From: Candidatus Nanopelagicales bacterium
GTDB taxonomy: Bacteria; Actinomycetota; Actinomycetes; S36-B12
Length of the DNA: 64,000 nt
Direction of reading: 5' to 3'
Assembly: GCA_030836325.1 (NCBI GenBank)
Contig: JAURQC010000010.1
Span: 1 to 64,000 of the forward strand
Shown here: positions 8,105-17,497 of the stretch, in pieces
Numbering within the stretch: position 1 is the stretch's first letter
Layout of the letters: the number at the start of each line of letters is the position of its first letter
The notes under the pieces: model-generated
What the model was told of the DNA's origin: nothing
Database searches by the model: none
The model's input: the letters and a program-made list of their open reading frames with translations, nothing else
Program-made: the position numbers and the translations under genes

Positions 8105-8992
8105 GTGAACGAGCAGGTTGGTACCGACCGCGTCAAGCGGGGTATGGCAGAGATGCTCAAGGGCGGCGTGATCATGGACGTCGTCGATGCCGAGCAGGCG
8201 AAGATCGCCGAGGACGCCGGCGCAGTGGCCGTCATGGCCCTCGAGCGAGTCCCGGCCGATATCCGCGCTCAAGGTGGCGTGGCTCGAATGTCCGACCCCG
8301 AGATGATCGCCGGCATCATGGAGGCCGTCTCCATTCCGGTTATGGCCAAGGCACGCATCGGCCACTTCGGCGAGGCCCAGGTCTTGCAGTCGATCGGCGT
8401 GGATTACATCGACGAATCCGAAGTCCTTACCCCTGCGGACTACGCCAACCACATCGACAAGTCTGGCTTCACTATCCCGTTCGTATGCGGGGCAACCAAC
8501 CTCGGTGAGGCACTGCGACGCATCACCGAAGGTGCGGCGATGATCCGCTCCAAGGGTGAGGCTGGTACCGGCGATGTTTCCAACGCCGTGACCCACATGC
8601 GCAAGATTCTCGGCGAGATCCGTGCACTGCGTTCGATGGCCGAGGACGAGCTCTTTGTAGCCGCGAAGGAACTTCAGGCGCCGTACGACCTTGTGGTCGA
8701 GGTGGCTCGTGAGGGCAAGTTGCCGGTTGTTCTGTTCACCGCCGGCGGCATCGCAACTCCTGCCGATGCGGCGATGATGATGCAACTTGGCGCAGACGGA
8801 GTGTTCGTCGGATCCGGCATCTTCAAGAGCGGCGACCCCAAAGCCCGCGCAGAGGCGATCGTTTCCGCAACCCGCCACTTCGATAAGCCAGAGATGGTGG
8901 CCGAGGCATCTCGCGGGCTCGGTGAAGCCATGGTCGGCATCAACGTCGCAGACATCCCCGTCCATCACCGCTTGGAAGATCGCGGTTGGTGA
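8105..8992 (+). CDS. pdxS: Pyridoxal 5'-phosphate synthase subunit PdxS
   Basis: Synthase half of the DXP-independent PLP pathway: condenses ribose 5-phosphate, glyceraldehyde 3-phosphate and ammonia delivered by PdxT. The 295-residue (beta/alpha)8 protein is full length and strongly conserved, with the Schiff-base lysine in MAKARIGH (K82), an active-site aspartate in IMDVVDA (D25) and the phosphate-binding FVGSGIF-type motif near 237. It overlaps pdxT by 4 bp, matching the 1:1 stoichiometry of the 24-mer complex. Confidence 0.97.
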   Translation: MNEQVGTDRVKRGMAEMLKGGVIMDVVDAEQAKIAEDAGAVAVMALERVPADIRAQGGVARMSDPEMIAGIMEAVSIPVMAKARIGHFGEAQVLQSIGVDYIDESEVLTPADYANHIDKSGFTIPFVCGATNLGEALRRITEGAAMIRSKGEAGTGDVSNAVTHMRKILGEIRALRSMAEDELFVAAKELQAPYDLVVEVAREGKLPVVLFTAGGIATPADAAMMMQLGADGVFVGSGIFKSGDPKARAEAIVSATRHFDKPEMVAEASRGLGEAMVGINVADIPVHHRLEDRGW

Positions 8993-9597
8993 ACGGCGCC
9001 CCGTTCGTCGGGGTGCTCGCGCTGCAAGGTGACGTGCGTGAGCACGTCCAGGCTTTACATGCGGTTGGTGCTCGATCCGGAGCGATTCGCACGTTCGAGG
9101 ACCTCGAGTCGTGCGATGCCCTGGTTATTCCGGGTGGGGAATCGACCACCATGTCCCGCCTGGCGCTAATCGACGGCTGGTTCGAGCCACTGCGATCACA
9201 TCGAGCTGCGGGAATGCCCATGTTTGGCACCTGCGCGGGCATGATCATGCTTGCTGATCAGGTGCTCGATGCGCGTCCGGATCAGGAGACCATCGGCGGG
9301 TTAGGCGTCGTCGTTCGTCGCAATGCTTTCGGTCGGCAAGTCGATTCCTTCGAGACCGACGTCGCGGTTCCTGTCCTCGGCGACGAGGACTTCCATGCGG
9401 TGTTCATTCGCGCGCCGTGGGTGGAGAGCGTTGGTTCGGATGTGGAAGTCCTCGCTGAGATCACCCATAGTGAGCGCGCGGGTACCATCGTGGCCGTTCG
9501 ACAGGGCGGACTGCTGGCCACCAGCTTCCACCCGGAATTGGCGCCGGATACCCGATTCCACCGCTTGTTCGTGGACATAGTCCGCGCGGCGGCGTGA
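8989..9597 (+). CDS. pdxT: Pyridoxal 5'-phosphate synthase glutaminase subunit PdxT
   Basis: Class I glutamine amidotransferase that releases ammonia from glutamine and channels it to PdxS. The 202-residue protein shows GGEST near 49-53, the nucleophile cysteine in FGTCAGM (C82) and the His/Glu pair in SFHPEL near the C-terminus. GTG 8989 is chosen because it gives the usual 4-bp GTGA overlap with pdxS; a TTG one codon earlier is less likely. Confidence 0.95.
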   Translation: MNGAPFVGVLALQGDVREHVQALHAVGARSGAIRTFEDLESCDALVIPGGESTTMSRLALIDGWFEPLRSHRAAGMPMFGTCAGMIMLADQVLDARPDQETIGGLGVVVRRNAFGRQVDSFETDVAVPVLGDEDFHAVFIRAPWVESVGSDVEVLAEITHSERAGTIVAVRQGGLLATSFHPELAPDTRFHRLFVDIVRAAA

Positions 9598-9639
9598 ATC
9601 GGGCGATGCGGTCAAAGTAGATAGGTAGAGAGGTTTCGC

Positions 9640-10392
9640 ATGAGCGGGCATTCCAAATGGGCTACCACCAAGCACAAGAAGGCGGTCATCGACGCCAAGC
9701 GGGGCAAGCTCTTCGCGAAGTTGATCAAGAACATCGAGGTCGCAGCCCGGCAAGGTGGGGGCGACCCGGCCGGTAACCCGACCCTCTACGACGCGATCCA
9801 AAAGGCGCGTAAGTCATCTGTTCCTCTGGACAACATCGAACGCGCGGTCAAGCGTGGGTCGGGCGCCGAAGGTGGGGGAGCCGACTGGCAAACGATCATG
9901 TACGAGGGTTACGGGCCCAATGGAGTTGCCGTGCTCGTGGAGTGTCTGACGGACAACCGCAACCGCGCTGCCGGTGAGGTGCGTGTTGCTATGACGCGTA
10001 ACGGTGGATCGATGGCCGACCCCGGATCGGTCGCCTACATGTTCAACCGCAAGGGCGTCATCATCGTTCCGAAGGTCGACGGTCTTACTGAGGACGATCT
10101 GTTGTTGGCTGTTTTGGAAGCCGGAGCCGAAGAGGTCAACGATCTCGGAGAGGCATTCGAAATCGTTAGTGAGGCGACCGACGTCGTGGCAGTGCGTACC
10201 GCACTGCAAGAAGCCGAGATCGACTACGACTCCGCGGAAGCGACCTTCCTTCCCTCGGTGACCGTCCCGCTCGATGAGGATGGCGCGACCAAGGTGTTCC
10301 GGTTGATCGAGGCACTCGAGGACAGCGATGACGTTCAAAACGTGTACGCGAATTTCGACGTCAGTGACGACGTCATGGAGAAGGTGGGTTAG
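9640..10392 (+). CDS. yebC: YebC/PmpR-family protein
   Basis: The 250-residue product has the hallmark N-terminus [14 protein letters not shown] and the RGGKLF-like [17 protein letters not shown] segment, full length for the family. YebC proteins have been described as DNA-binding transcription regulators and, more recently, as ribosome-associated factors easing translation of proline-rich stretches. Its place before ruvC is the common bacterial order, here interrupted by one acyltransferase gene three bases downstream. Confidence 0.93.
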   Translation: MSGHSKWATTKHKKAVIDAKRGKLFAKLIKNIEVAARQGGGDPAGNPTLYDAIQKARKSSVPLDNIERAVKRGSGAEGGGADWQTIMYEGYGPNGVAVLVECLTDNRNRAAGEVRVAMTRNGGSMADPGSVAYMFNRKGVIIVPKVDGLTEDDLLLAVLEAGAEEVNDLGEAFEIVSEATDVVAVRTALQEAEIDYDSAEATFLPSVTVPLDEDGATKVFRLIEALEDSDDVQNVYANFDVSDDVMEKVG

Positions 10393-10395
10393 TCC

Positions 10396-11856
10396 GTGCC
10401 CGCTGACTCCTCGGGCAAGGTTGGTTCCCAACTCAGCGGTTGGGACGCGGCAACTTTTCGCACTGCTTCGGGTGATCCTCGGATGCGCAGCACCGTGGTC
10501 GCGTTGGCGGTGCTGGAAAAGGCACCGGAATGGGACCGGCTGCGAACCCGTTTGGAGCGCCTGACGCACTTTGTTCCCACATTGCGAATGCGCCCCCTGT
10601 ACGGCGTGTTTGGCCTGTCCGCGCCGCGGCTTGCTCTTGATCCGGATTTCGATATCGACGTCCACGTGCATCGCTACTCGCTGCCCGACGGCAGTGGATG
10701 GAACGAAGTGCTCGGTGATGTTCGGCGGATGTCGCTCACGGACTTTGATCGCAATCGCCCATTGTGGGAGGCGGTGCTTGTCGAAGGGCTGCCCAATGGT
10801 GAGGCAGCCTTTGCGTTGAAGCTTCATCACTCGATCGCCGATGGTCAGGCAACGGTGATGATGGCGCTGTCCTTGTTCGAGTTGAGCGCTGATCCGAACC
10901 CCGACGACCCGCCCACACCGGAGGTTCCGCGCGGGGAGGATGTCAGCCTGCTGGAGATCGCGCGGGCAAACGTCGAGGACAACCTTCAGCGTTTCCGGGA
11001 CAGCGCCGAGGGGCTCCTGCGAGCCGGGGGGCAGGTCGCGCTGCAGGCGTTGGGCGATCCAGGTGGCGCACTCGATGTTGTCCGCACCACGGTCGGCTCG
11101 TTAACGCAGGCCGTGTCGGTTCCCGATGCTCCCTTGAGTCCAATCTGGGTCGAGCGCGGGACCACCTACCGTTTTGGTGCGTTCCAGTTCCCGTTCGAGG
11201 GCCTCAAGCAAGCTGCCAAGTCGCGCGGTTTTAGCGTGAACGACGCATTCATGGCTGCGGTTGCAAGCGGAGTCGATCGTAACCACGAACGGCACGGATA
11301 CGAGGTCGCCGAATTGCGGGTGAACGTTCCCATCAGTTTGCGGGGGGACGCGGGTGACAGAAGCGCCCAGGCGTCGAACGCGGTGGCTATTGCCCGCTTC
11401 GAGATTCCCGTCGGTGGGCTCGACATCGACGAGCAAATGGCCGCCGCGCATGAGTTGGTGGACGCCTGGCGTGGTGCACCGGCAATGCGCATGGCCGATC
11501 CGCTGGCGGATGTGAGTTGGTTCGTTCCCGTTCCAGTTCTCGCTCACGCCGCTAAAGCTTCGGACATCACCACCAGCAACGTGCCCGGGCCTCCGATACC
11601 TATGTATCTGGCGGGCGCCCGAATGCTGGCTGCCTTCCCACTAGTAGCAACGATCGGCGCAGCGGTAAACGTAACCATGGTCACGTACGACGGTTCCGCG
11701 TGTATCGGTGTCTCGACGGACGATCGCTCGGTGCTCGACCATGAGCAGTTGATCGAGGATCTACGTTGGGGCTTTGAACTGGTGACAGGGGACGTCGTGG
11801 GGCCCGCGGACCGCTATGCGGCGAGTCACGGCGGCGGTGGCACACCCGCCGACTAG
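10396..11856 (+). CDS. Wax ester synthase/diacylglycerol acyltransferase (WS/DGAT) family protein
   Basis: The 486-residue product has the acyltransferase motif HHSIADG (H144-H145, D149-G150) and the C-terminal NVPGPPIPMY segment near 395, both typical of WS/DGAT enzymes that esterify fatty alcohols or diacylglycerol with acyl-CoA. Full length for the family (about 450-490). It starts 3 bp after yebC and is followed 30 bp later by ruvC, so it lies within a DNA-repair gene string with which it has no known link. Likely role: storage lipid or wax ester synthesis; substrate unknown. Confidence 0.88.
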   Translation: MPADSSGKVGSQLSGWDAATFRTASGDPRMRSTVVALAVLEKAPEWDRLRTRLERLTHFVPTLRMRPLYGVFGLSAPRLALDPDFDIDVHVHRYSLPDGSGWNEVLGDVRRMSLTDFDRNRPLWEAVLVEGLPNGEAAFALKLHHSIADGQATVMMALSLFELSADPNPDDPPTPEVPRGEDVSLLEIARANVEDNLQRFRDSAEGLLRAGGQVALQALGDPGGALDVVRTTVGSLTQAVSVPDAPLSPIWVERGTTYRFGAFQFPFEGLKQAAKSRGFSVNDAFMAAVASGVDRNHERHGYEVAELRVNVPISLRGDAGDRSAQASNAVAIARFEIPVGGLDIDEQMAAAHELVDAWRGAPAMRMADPLADVSWFVPVPVLAHAAKASDITTSNVPGPPIPMYLAGARMLAAFPLVATIGAAVNVTMVTYDGSACIGVSTDDRSVLDHEQLIEDLRWGFELVTGDVVGPADRYAASHGGGGTPAD

Positions 11857-11886
11857 CGTGGCAGGAACGATTCGAGGAGGGTTCCT

Positions 11887-12435
11887 GTGGTGCAGGTGAC
11901 GCGCGTCCTGGGTGTGGACCCAGGTCTCACCCGGTGTGGTGTAGCAGTCATCGAGGGCGCTCCAGGTCAGAAGGTGTCGTTGCTTCACATCGGAGTTTTT
12001 CGCACTGACGCCGATGACTCGATCGATCAACGGTTGGTGTTACTGGAAAGTGCGATGGAGGAGCTTGTCGCGGAATTCCAGCCAGCGGTCGTGGCCATCG
12101 AGCGGGTGTTCAGTCAACACAACGTGCGCACTGCGATGGCGACCGCTCAAGCCGCGGCCGTTGCGATGCTGGTTGCTGCCCGTCGAGGCATTCCTGTCGC
12201 TATGCACACTCCAACTGAGGTCAAGGCAGCCGTGACGGGTAATGGTCGAGCAGACAAGGCCCAGGTCACGGCCATGGTGACCCGCGTCCTGGCGCTGCAG
12301 ACCGCACCCAAGCCCGCGGATGCCGCAGATGCTGCCGCCATAGCGATTTGTCAGGCATGGCGAGGAGTCGCGTCGAATCGGCTCGAAGAAGCACGGCGCA
12401 AGCACGCCGCAAGCACGACGGCGGTCACCCGATGA
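11887..12435 (+). CDS. ruvC: Holliday junction endonuclease RuvC
   Basis: Resolves Holliday junctions by symmetrical nicking. The 182-residue RNase-H-fold protein has the first catalytic aspartate in [11 protein letters not shown] (D11), the glutamate in VVAIERVF (E72) and the C-terminal [12 protein letters not shown] aspartates. GTG 11887 is supported by GAGGAGG at 11874-11880. It overlaps ruvA by 4 bp. Confidence 0.96.
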   Translation: MVQVTRVLGVDPGLTRCGVAVIEGAPGQKVSLLHIGVFRTDADDSIDQRLVLLESAMEELVAEFQPAVVAIERVFSQHNVRTAMATAQAAAVAMLVAARRGIPVAMHTPTEVKAAVTGNGRADKAQVTAMVTRVLALQTAPKPADAADAAAIAICQAWRGVASNRLEEARRKHAASTTAVTR

Positions 12436-13037
12436 TCGATCGTGTCCGAGGCGATGTGTTGTCTCTTGGTACCGACTATGTCAGCGTCGATCTCGGTGTC
12501 GTGGCATTGCGCGTCACGGTTCCGCCGCAAGCTGCTGCGGAAATGCGGATCGGAAGCGACGTCGATCTCCATACCGCCCTTGTTGTTCGTGAAGATGGGT
12601 GGACACTGTTTGGGTTCGCCGATGCTGAGCAGTGTCAGATGTTCGAGCAGGTACAGACAGTTAGTGGCATTGGACCGCGCATCGCGCTGGGTTTGGTGAG
12701 TGTGTTGGGGCCGGAGGAGTTGCGTCGCGCGATCGATGCCGAGGACCTAGCAGCACTGACTCAGGTGCCGGGAATCGGCAAGAAAGGCGCGCAGCGCATC
12801 GTGCTCGAGTTAAAGGACAAGATTGCGCCACCGAGCGTTTCTCGACCTAGCGCTGCCCGAGATCAAGGATGGAGGATTGCCGTGTCCGCCGGCCTAACAT
12901 CGTTGGGCTGGAATGCCAAGGAGGCCGACGCTGCAGTCGATGCGCTGGCTGGACGACTCAGCGACATCACCGACGACAATGATCCCGATGTGGGAGTGCT
13001 ACTGAAAGAGGCTTTGCGCAGTCTGGATCGCACATGA
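12432..13037 (+). CDS. ruvA: Holliday junction branch-migration protein RuvA
   Basis: DNA-binding tetramer that loads RuvB on Holliday junctions. The 201-residue protein has an OB-fold N-terminus ([13 protein letters not shown]), helix-hairpin-helix motifs including [13 protein letters not shown] and [13 protein letters not shown], and a C-terminal RuvB-contact domain. ATG 12432 is chosen for the ATGA overlap with ruvC. The 4-bp overlap with ruvB shows a single translation unit. Confidence 0.96.
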   Translation: MIDRVRGDVLSLGTDYVSVDLGVVALRVTVPPQAAAEMRIGSDVDLHTALVVREDGWTLFGFADAEQCQMFEQVQTVSGIGPRIALGLVSVLGPEELRRAIDAEDLAALTQVPGIGKKGAQRIVLELKDKIAPPSVSRPSAARDQGWRIAVSAGLTSLGWNAKEADAAVDALAGRLSDITDDNDPDVGVLLKEALRSLDRT

Positions 13038-14086
13038 CCGTGCTGGACCCCGGAGCTGACGACGACGATTCGATCGTCGAAGGTGCGCTACGACCGACAT
13101 CACTATCGGAGTTCGTCGGTCAAGATCGCGTTAAGAACCAACTGGGCCTGGTCCTGGAGGCTGCGCGTCGCCGTGGAGGAGTTTCCGACCATGTGCTTTT
13201 GAGCGGTCCACCAGGCTTGGGTAAGACCACGCTTGCAGCCATTATTGCTAGTGAGCTCGAAGCACCTATCCGGATGACCTCGGGTCCTGCGCTACAGCAT
13301 GCAGGCGACGTTGCCGCCGTGCTGTCGAGTCTCCAACCCGGTGAGGTCCTTTTCATCGATGAGGTCCACCGAACGGCGCGTGCTGCACAGGAGATGCTCT
13401 ACGTGGCGATGGAGGACTTCCGGGTGGACGTCGTCGTCGGCAAGGGACCCGGAGCCACGGCCATTCCATTGGACATTGCACCCTTCACGTTGGTCGGGGC
13501 AACCACTCGGGCAGGCCTGCTGCCCGGACCGCTGCGTGACCGGTTCGGATTCACCGCTCATTTGGATTTCTACGAAGTAGCGGACCTTGAGCGGATCGTT
13601 CGGCGGAGTGCGAGCCTGCTCGAGGTCGATGTGTCGGACGAGGGGAGTGCGGAGATCGCGGGACGATGTCGTGGCACGCCCCGAATCGCCAATCGGCTCT
13701 TGCGTCGGGTGCGTGACTGGGCGCAAGTGCACGGCACCGGAGTCGTCGATATTGATGCCGCGGGCGCGGCCCTGGAGTTGTACGAGGTTGACGTCATCGG
13801 TCTTGATCGAATTGATCGCGCAGTCCTGGAGGCCATCGTGGATCGGTTCGGTGGTGGACCGGTTGGCCTGAGCACTCTTGCCGTGGCCGTCGGCGAGGAG
13901 CCGGAGACCATCGAGACCGTGGCCGAACCGTTCCTGGTCCGACTGGGCCTGTTGATGCGGACTCCACGCGGTCGCGTGGCCACAGCGGCTGGTTGGCAGC
14001 ACATTGGGCGTACTGCCCCTAAGGATGCGCCCGGTTCCGGACAAGAGGTTCTGCCCTGGAGCGTGGAGGACGACGACGCTCCGTAG
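13034..14086 (+). CDS. ruvB: Holliday junction helicase motor RuvB
   Basis: The 350-residue AAA+ motor drives branch migration with RuvA. Walker A is GPPGLGKTT near 58-66, Walker B and sensor regions include FIDEVHR near 112-118 and GATTRAGLL near 155, and the C-terminal winged helix carries the PRGR segment. Full length. The gene ends 94 bp before yajC, where a weak new promoter may start the Sec operon. Confidence 0.97.
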   Translation: MTVLDPGADDDDSIVEGALRPTSLSEFVGQDRVKNQLGLVLEAARRRGGVSDHVLLSGPPGLGKTTLAAIIASELEAPIRMTSGPALQHAGDVAAVLSSLQPGEVLFIDEVHRTARAAQEMLYVAMEDFRVDVVVGKGPGATAIPLDIAPFTLVGATTRAGLLPGPLRDRFGFTAHLDFYEVADLERIVRRSASLLEVDVSDEGSAEIAGRCRGTPRIANRLLRRVRDWAQVHGTGVVDIDAAGAALELYEVDVIGLDRIDRAVLEAIVDRFGGGPVGLSTLAVAVGEEPETIETVAEPFLVRLGLLMRTPRGRVATAAGWQHIGRTAPKDAPGSGQEVLPWSVEDDDAP

Positions 14087-14116
14087 GGCGTTGGCACCTC
14101 GGCGTAACCTTCTAGG

Positions 14117-14122
14117 TACCCT
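14117..14122 (+). promoter_or_regulatory. Possible -10 box of yajC-secD-secF
   Basis: TACCCT about 59 nt before the yajC start, inside the ruvB-yajC gap. No good -35 at normal spacing is seen, so this is tentative. Confidence 0.3.
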
Positions 14123-14180
14123 CGTCCCCGCTGGAGATTCCGGCCGTCTGCCTTTGCAGATCGCACAACAGGAGCGCCCC

Positions 14181-14480
14181 GTGGACATCGTTGCCCTAGC
14201 GCCGATCGCCCTGCTCGTCGTGGCCTTTTACTTCTTGCTGATCCGTCCACAAAAGCAACGCCAACGTCAGCAGGCGGAAATGGTCTCGGCGCTCGGACCA
14301 GGGGCTCAGATCATGACCACCGCCGGAATGATGGGGACGGTCGCCGCCGTTGCGGACGATGAGATCAGTCTCGAGATTTCCCCAGGAGTGTTTGTGCGAA
14401 TGGTTCCGGCCGCAGTGGCCAAGGTGATCGAACCCGCCCCAAGCCTGGATGCGGCACCGGAATCCGACGAGACTCCGTAG
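14181..14480 (+). CDS. yajC: Preprotein translocase accessory subunit YajC
   Basis: The 99-residue membrane protein associates with SecDF. It has one N-terminal transmembrane helix (about 3-20), then RPQKQRQRQQ and the conserved VMTTAGMMGTV-like turn seen here as IMTTAGMMGTV. GTG 14181 is chosen for AGGAG at 14171-14175 and because it gives the normal YajC length and N-terminus. Confidence 0.92.
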   Translation: MDIVALAPIALLVVAFYFLLIRPQKQRQRQQAEMVSALGPGAQIMTTAGMMGTVAAVADDEISLEISPGVFVRMVPAAVAKVIEPAPSLDAAPESDETP

Positions 14481-14520
14481 CAGATTAGAAATCACCAGCC
14501 CACCCAATCGCTAGAAGCCC

Positions 14521-14537
14521 ACGGGCCGTGAGCCCGT
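14521..14537 (+). other. Short hairpin between yajC and secD
   Basis: ACGGGC (14521-14526) and GCCCGT (14532-14537) are perfect complements around a 5-nt loop, 19 nt before the secD start and just ahead of its GAGGAG ribosome site. No T run follows, so it is not a simple terminator. It may affect secD translation or RNA processing. Confidence 0.3.
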
Positions 14538-14555
14538 CCGCAACCGAGGAGACCT

Positions 14556-16307
14556 GTGGCACCACCTGCTACTTCCAAGCCGGGGCGATCCCTGATCGCC
14601 CTCATCGTCTTGCTCGTCGGTGGCATCGTCTGGGCGTTCTGGCCCGGAACTGACTCGTCGGTTCGCCTCGGACTCGACCTTCAGGGTGGAACCCAAGTGA
14701 TCTTGGTGCCGCAACCGGTCGTCGAGGGAACCGAGATCACCGAAGAGCAGCTAGCTCAGACCGTGGAGATCATTCGTGCTCGAGTCGACGGCCTCGGCGT
14801 CGCGGAGGCCGAGGTCACCACCCAGGGCTCGGGGAATTCCGCCGCAATCGTCGTAGCGGTTCCCGGCGTTGGCCAAGATCGCGTCGTTGAACTCGTACAG
14901 CGAACAGCACTGCTCAACTTCCGCCCGGTGTGGAACGTTCTCAGTCCGCTGCCGGTTGAACCTGTTGCAGAGGAAGCCACGGGCGAGGAAGCTGCCGAGG
15001 ACGGAAGTACGGACGAGGCAACAGCAGACGGCGCTACGACCGAAGATGACGGCACCGTCTCAGACGAGTCGTCTGCCGACCAAGGCGGCGTCCGCAGCGC
15101 GGAGATCGTCCAGGCGGCGGAATACACCCCGGAGTTCCAGTCAGAGGTCGACGCTCTGAACTGTGTCGACCCAGTCAACCTCGCTGGTGGCACACCTGAT
15201 AACCCGCTCGAGTGGCTCGGCGCCTGCGATCAAACGGGCGTCCAGAAGTACGTCATGGAGCCAGCGTTCATCGAAGGTGTCAACGTCACCGACGCGAACG
15301 CCCAATTGACGCAGCAGGGCATTGGTTGGGTCGTCACTTTGGAGTTCGACTCCGAAGGCGCCGGTGCGCTTGCTGACGCATCGACCGAGCTGAGTGCCCT
15401 TCCCGAGTGCGGAACCGGAGCCACACCCTGTAACGCCTTTGCCATCGTGCTCGACGGAGTCGTGGTGTCCGCGCCTCGCTTCAATGAGCCGATCCTCGGT
15501 GGTCAGGCTCAGATTGAGGGTGACTTCAACGCGCAAGAAGCCCGCGACCTTGCGAACGTCTTGAAGTACGGAGCGCTTCCCGTGACGCTCGAGGTTGTGG
15601 ACATCACTTCGGTGTCCGCAACGGTCGGTGGAGACCAGCTACGGGCCGGCATCATTGCTGGTCTGATCGGCCTCGCGCTGGTGAGTGTGTACCTACTTTT
15701 GTACTACCGAGTCCTCGGCCTGGTGGCAGTGATGTCACTCGCGGTAGCGGCTGCACTGCTGTACTTGTTCGTCGTCATCTTCTCCAAGACGATCGGGTTG
15801 ACGCTGACACTTGCTGGCGTTGCTGGTGCGATCGTGGCTGTCGGCATCACTGCGGATTCATTCATCGTCTACTTCGAACGTATGCGTGATGAATTGCGCG
15901 ATGGTCGCTCGCTGCGGCAGGCATGCGACAGTGGTTGGGTACGCGCGCGGCGGACCTTGCTGGCGGCCGATTTCGTCACGCTGCTCGCGGCAGTTGTGCT
16001 CTACTTCTTGTCGATTGGCAGTGTCCGTGGATTTGCCTTCATCCTTGGCTTGACGACGGTCATCGACCTCATCATCGCCTTCTGGTTCACCCATCCCGTT
16101 GTCGTTCTCTTGGGACGGCGGAAGTTCATGCAGGGTGGTTCCAAGTGGACCGGGCTCGATCCAGAGCGACTCGGTGGCCACAGTGCTGCCGACACCCTCG
16201 CGGGCCGTTCTCGCCGAAAGCGGCGAGACGACTACCGCGATAGTCAACGAGACGCGGAAGAACCCGCTGATCAGGATTTGGAAGAGTCGACGGAGGTCCG
16301 ATCATGA
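14556..16307 (+). CDS. secD: Protein translocase subunit SecD
   Basis: Uses proton-motive force to complete Sec export on the outer side of the membrane. The 583-residue protein has one N-terminal helix (about 8-27), the large P1 head domain, and five C-terminal helices from about 365 with the DQLRAG and GITADSFIVYFERMRDE motifs. An acidic, low-complexity insertion rich in E, D, T and A (about residues 135-180) interrupts the P1 region. GTG 14556 follows GAGGAG. SecF overlaps by 4 bp. Confidence 0.95.
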   Translation: MAPPATSKPGRSLIALIVLLVGGIVWAFWPGTDSSVRLGLDLQGGTQVILVPQPVVEGTEITEEQLAQTVEIIRARVDGLGVAEAEVTTQGSGNSAAIVVAVPGVGQDRVVELVQRTALLNFRPVWNVLSPLPVEPVAEEATGEEAAEDGSTDEATADGATTEDDGTVSDESSADQGGVRSAEIVQAAEYTPEFQSEVDALNCVDPVNLAGGTPDNPLEWLGACDQTGVQKYVMEPAFIEGVNVTDANAQLTQQGIGWVVTLEFDSEGAGALADASTELSALPECGTGATPCNAFAIVLDGVVVSAPRFNEPILGGQAQIEGDFNAQEARDLANVLKYGALPVTLEVVDITSVSATVGGDQLRAGIIAGLIGLALVSVYLLLYYRVLGLVAVMSLAVAAALLYLFVVIFSKTIGLTLTLAGVAGAIVAVGITADSFIVYFERMRDELRDGRSLRQACDSGWVRARRTLLAADFVTLLAAVVLYFLSIGSVRGFAFILGLTTVIDLIIAFWFTHPVVVLLGRRKFMQGGSKWTGLDPERLGGHSAADTLAGRSRRKRRDDYRDSQRDAEEPADQDLEESTEVRS

Positions 16308-17452
16308 GCGGAATCACGGGCATTGGTCGCCGGCTTTATCGCGGTGAGGTCTCCTATGACTTCGTTGGGCGATGGAAGCGGTGGTACGTCCTGTCGGCGA
16401 TCATCTTGCTCGTAGCGCTGGGTTCGCTCGCATTTCGTGGTCTGAACCTCGGAATCGAATTCCGCGGCGGCGCAGACTTCGCAATCCCGAGCGCAACTTG
16501 CTCGGTGGCTGAGGCCCGTGATGTCGCGGAGACCGAGACTGGTGGCCAGACGATCGTGACGGTCGCAACCTCGGGGACCATGCGGGGTCAGACGATTCCT
16601 TTGACGAGCGCGGAGTCTGTGGCTTTGGCCGACTCGCTCGGTGAGGTATGCGGTGTCCCTGGCTCTGAGATCACGGTCCAAGTGGTTGGGCCCACCTGGG
16701 GAGCGGAAATCTCCTCCAAGGCGCTCCAGGGTCTAGCGATCTTCTTGGTCCTAGTAACGATCTTCTTGTCGATCTACTTCGAATGGCGAATGGCCGTCGG
16801 AGCTCTGGTTGCGCTGGTGCACGACCTTGTGATCACGATAGGCATCTACGCTCTATTCGGACTTGAGGTCACTCCCGCCACAGCAATCGGTGTCTTGACC
16901 ATTTTGGCGTATTCCCTTTACGACACAGTGGTCGTTTACGACAAGGTCAAGGAAAATACGCGTGGAATCGCCGGTCAGTCGGTGATGACCTACGACGAGG
17001 CCGCAAACCTAGCGGTAAATCAGACGGTCGTGCGTTCGATCAACACCTCGCTCACCTCGCTGCTGCCGGTGCTGGCGATCATCATCGTCGGTGCGGGGCT
17101 ACTCGGGGCTGGGACCTTGCTCGATCTCGCTGTCGCCCTGGCCGTGGGTATGGCCGCGGGAACCTACTCGTCGATCTTTATCGCTACACCCGTTCTTGCA
17201 CAGCTCAAGCGCCAGCAGCCGGAGATGAAGGCCCTCGCCGCGCGAGTCCAGGCACGTCGCAAACAGGCAGCCAAGGCGGCATCCACGTCTGTCGGAGAAT
17301 CGGATGCTGACTCGAATACAGGATTCGATGCGGGACCAGCAAAGGATCCCGGCAGTGCGACGGCTTCCCCTGAGCAGTTGCGTGAATTCGCACGATTGCA
17401 GACTGGTGATCGCCAGCAGCCCAAACGCCAGAGCCGACGCAAGCGCCGCTAG
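16304..17452 (+). CDS. secF: Protein translocase subunit SecF
   Basis: Partner of SecD in the RND-like export motor. The 382-residue protein starts with a cytoplasmic tail and first helix near 28-46, has the LNLGIEFRGGADF motif near 48-58, a small periplasmic-side domain, then five helices including LTILAYSLYDTVVVYDK. The C-terminal 70 residues are a charged, glutamine-rich tail typical of actinobacterial SecF. ATGA overlap with secD. Confidence 0.95.
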   Translation: MSGITGIGRRLYRGEVSYDFVGRWKRWYVLSAIILLVALGSLAFRGLNLGIEFRGGADFAIPSATCSVAEARDVAETETGGQTIVTVATSGTMRGQTIPLTSAESVALADSLGEVCGVPGSEITVQVVGPTWGAEISSKALQGLAIFLVLVTIFLSIYFEWRMAVGALVALVHDLVITIGIYALFGLEVTPATAIGVLTILAYSLYDTVVVYDKVKENTRGIAGQSVMTYDEAANLAVNQTVVRSINTSLTSLLPVLAIIIVGAGLLGAGTLLDLAVALAVGMAAGTYSSIFIATPVLAQLKRQQPEMKALAARVQARRKQAAKAASTSVGESDADSNTGFDAGPAKDPGSATASPEQLREFARLQTGDRQQPKRQSRRKRR

Positions 17453-17464
17453 GGCCCTCGCCCG

Positions 17465-17470
17465 TACACT
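17465..17470 (+). promoter_or_regulatory. -10 box of rel
   Basis: TACACT sits in the 45-bp gap after secF, 27 nt before the rel GTG, with AAGGAGG (17485-17491) in the short leader. Rel can therefore be transcribed apart from secDF. Confidence 0.45.
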
Positions 17471-17497
17471 GGGTGTTCTGCGTCAAGGAGGTGGGCA

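Noticed and set aside
8066..8968. 300-codon minus-strand frame opposite pdxS
   Set aside because: Antisense shadow; pdxS is nearly perfectly conserved on the other strand.
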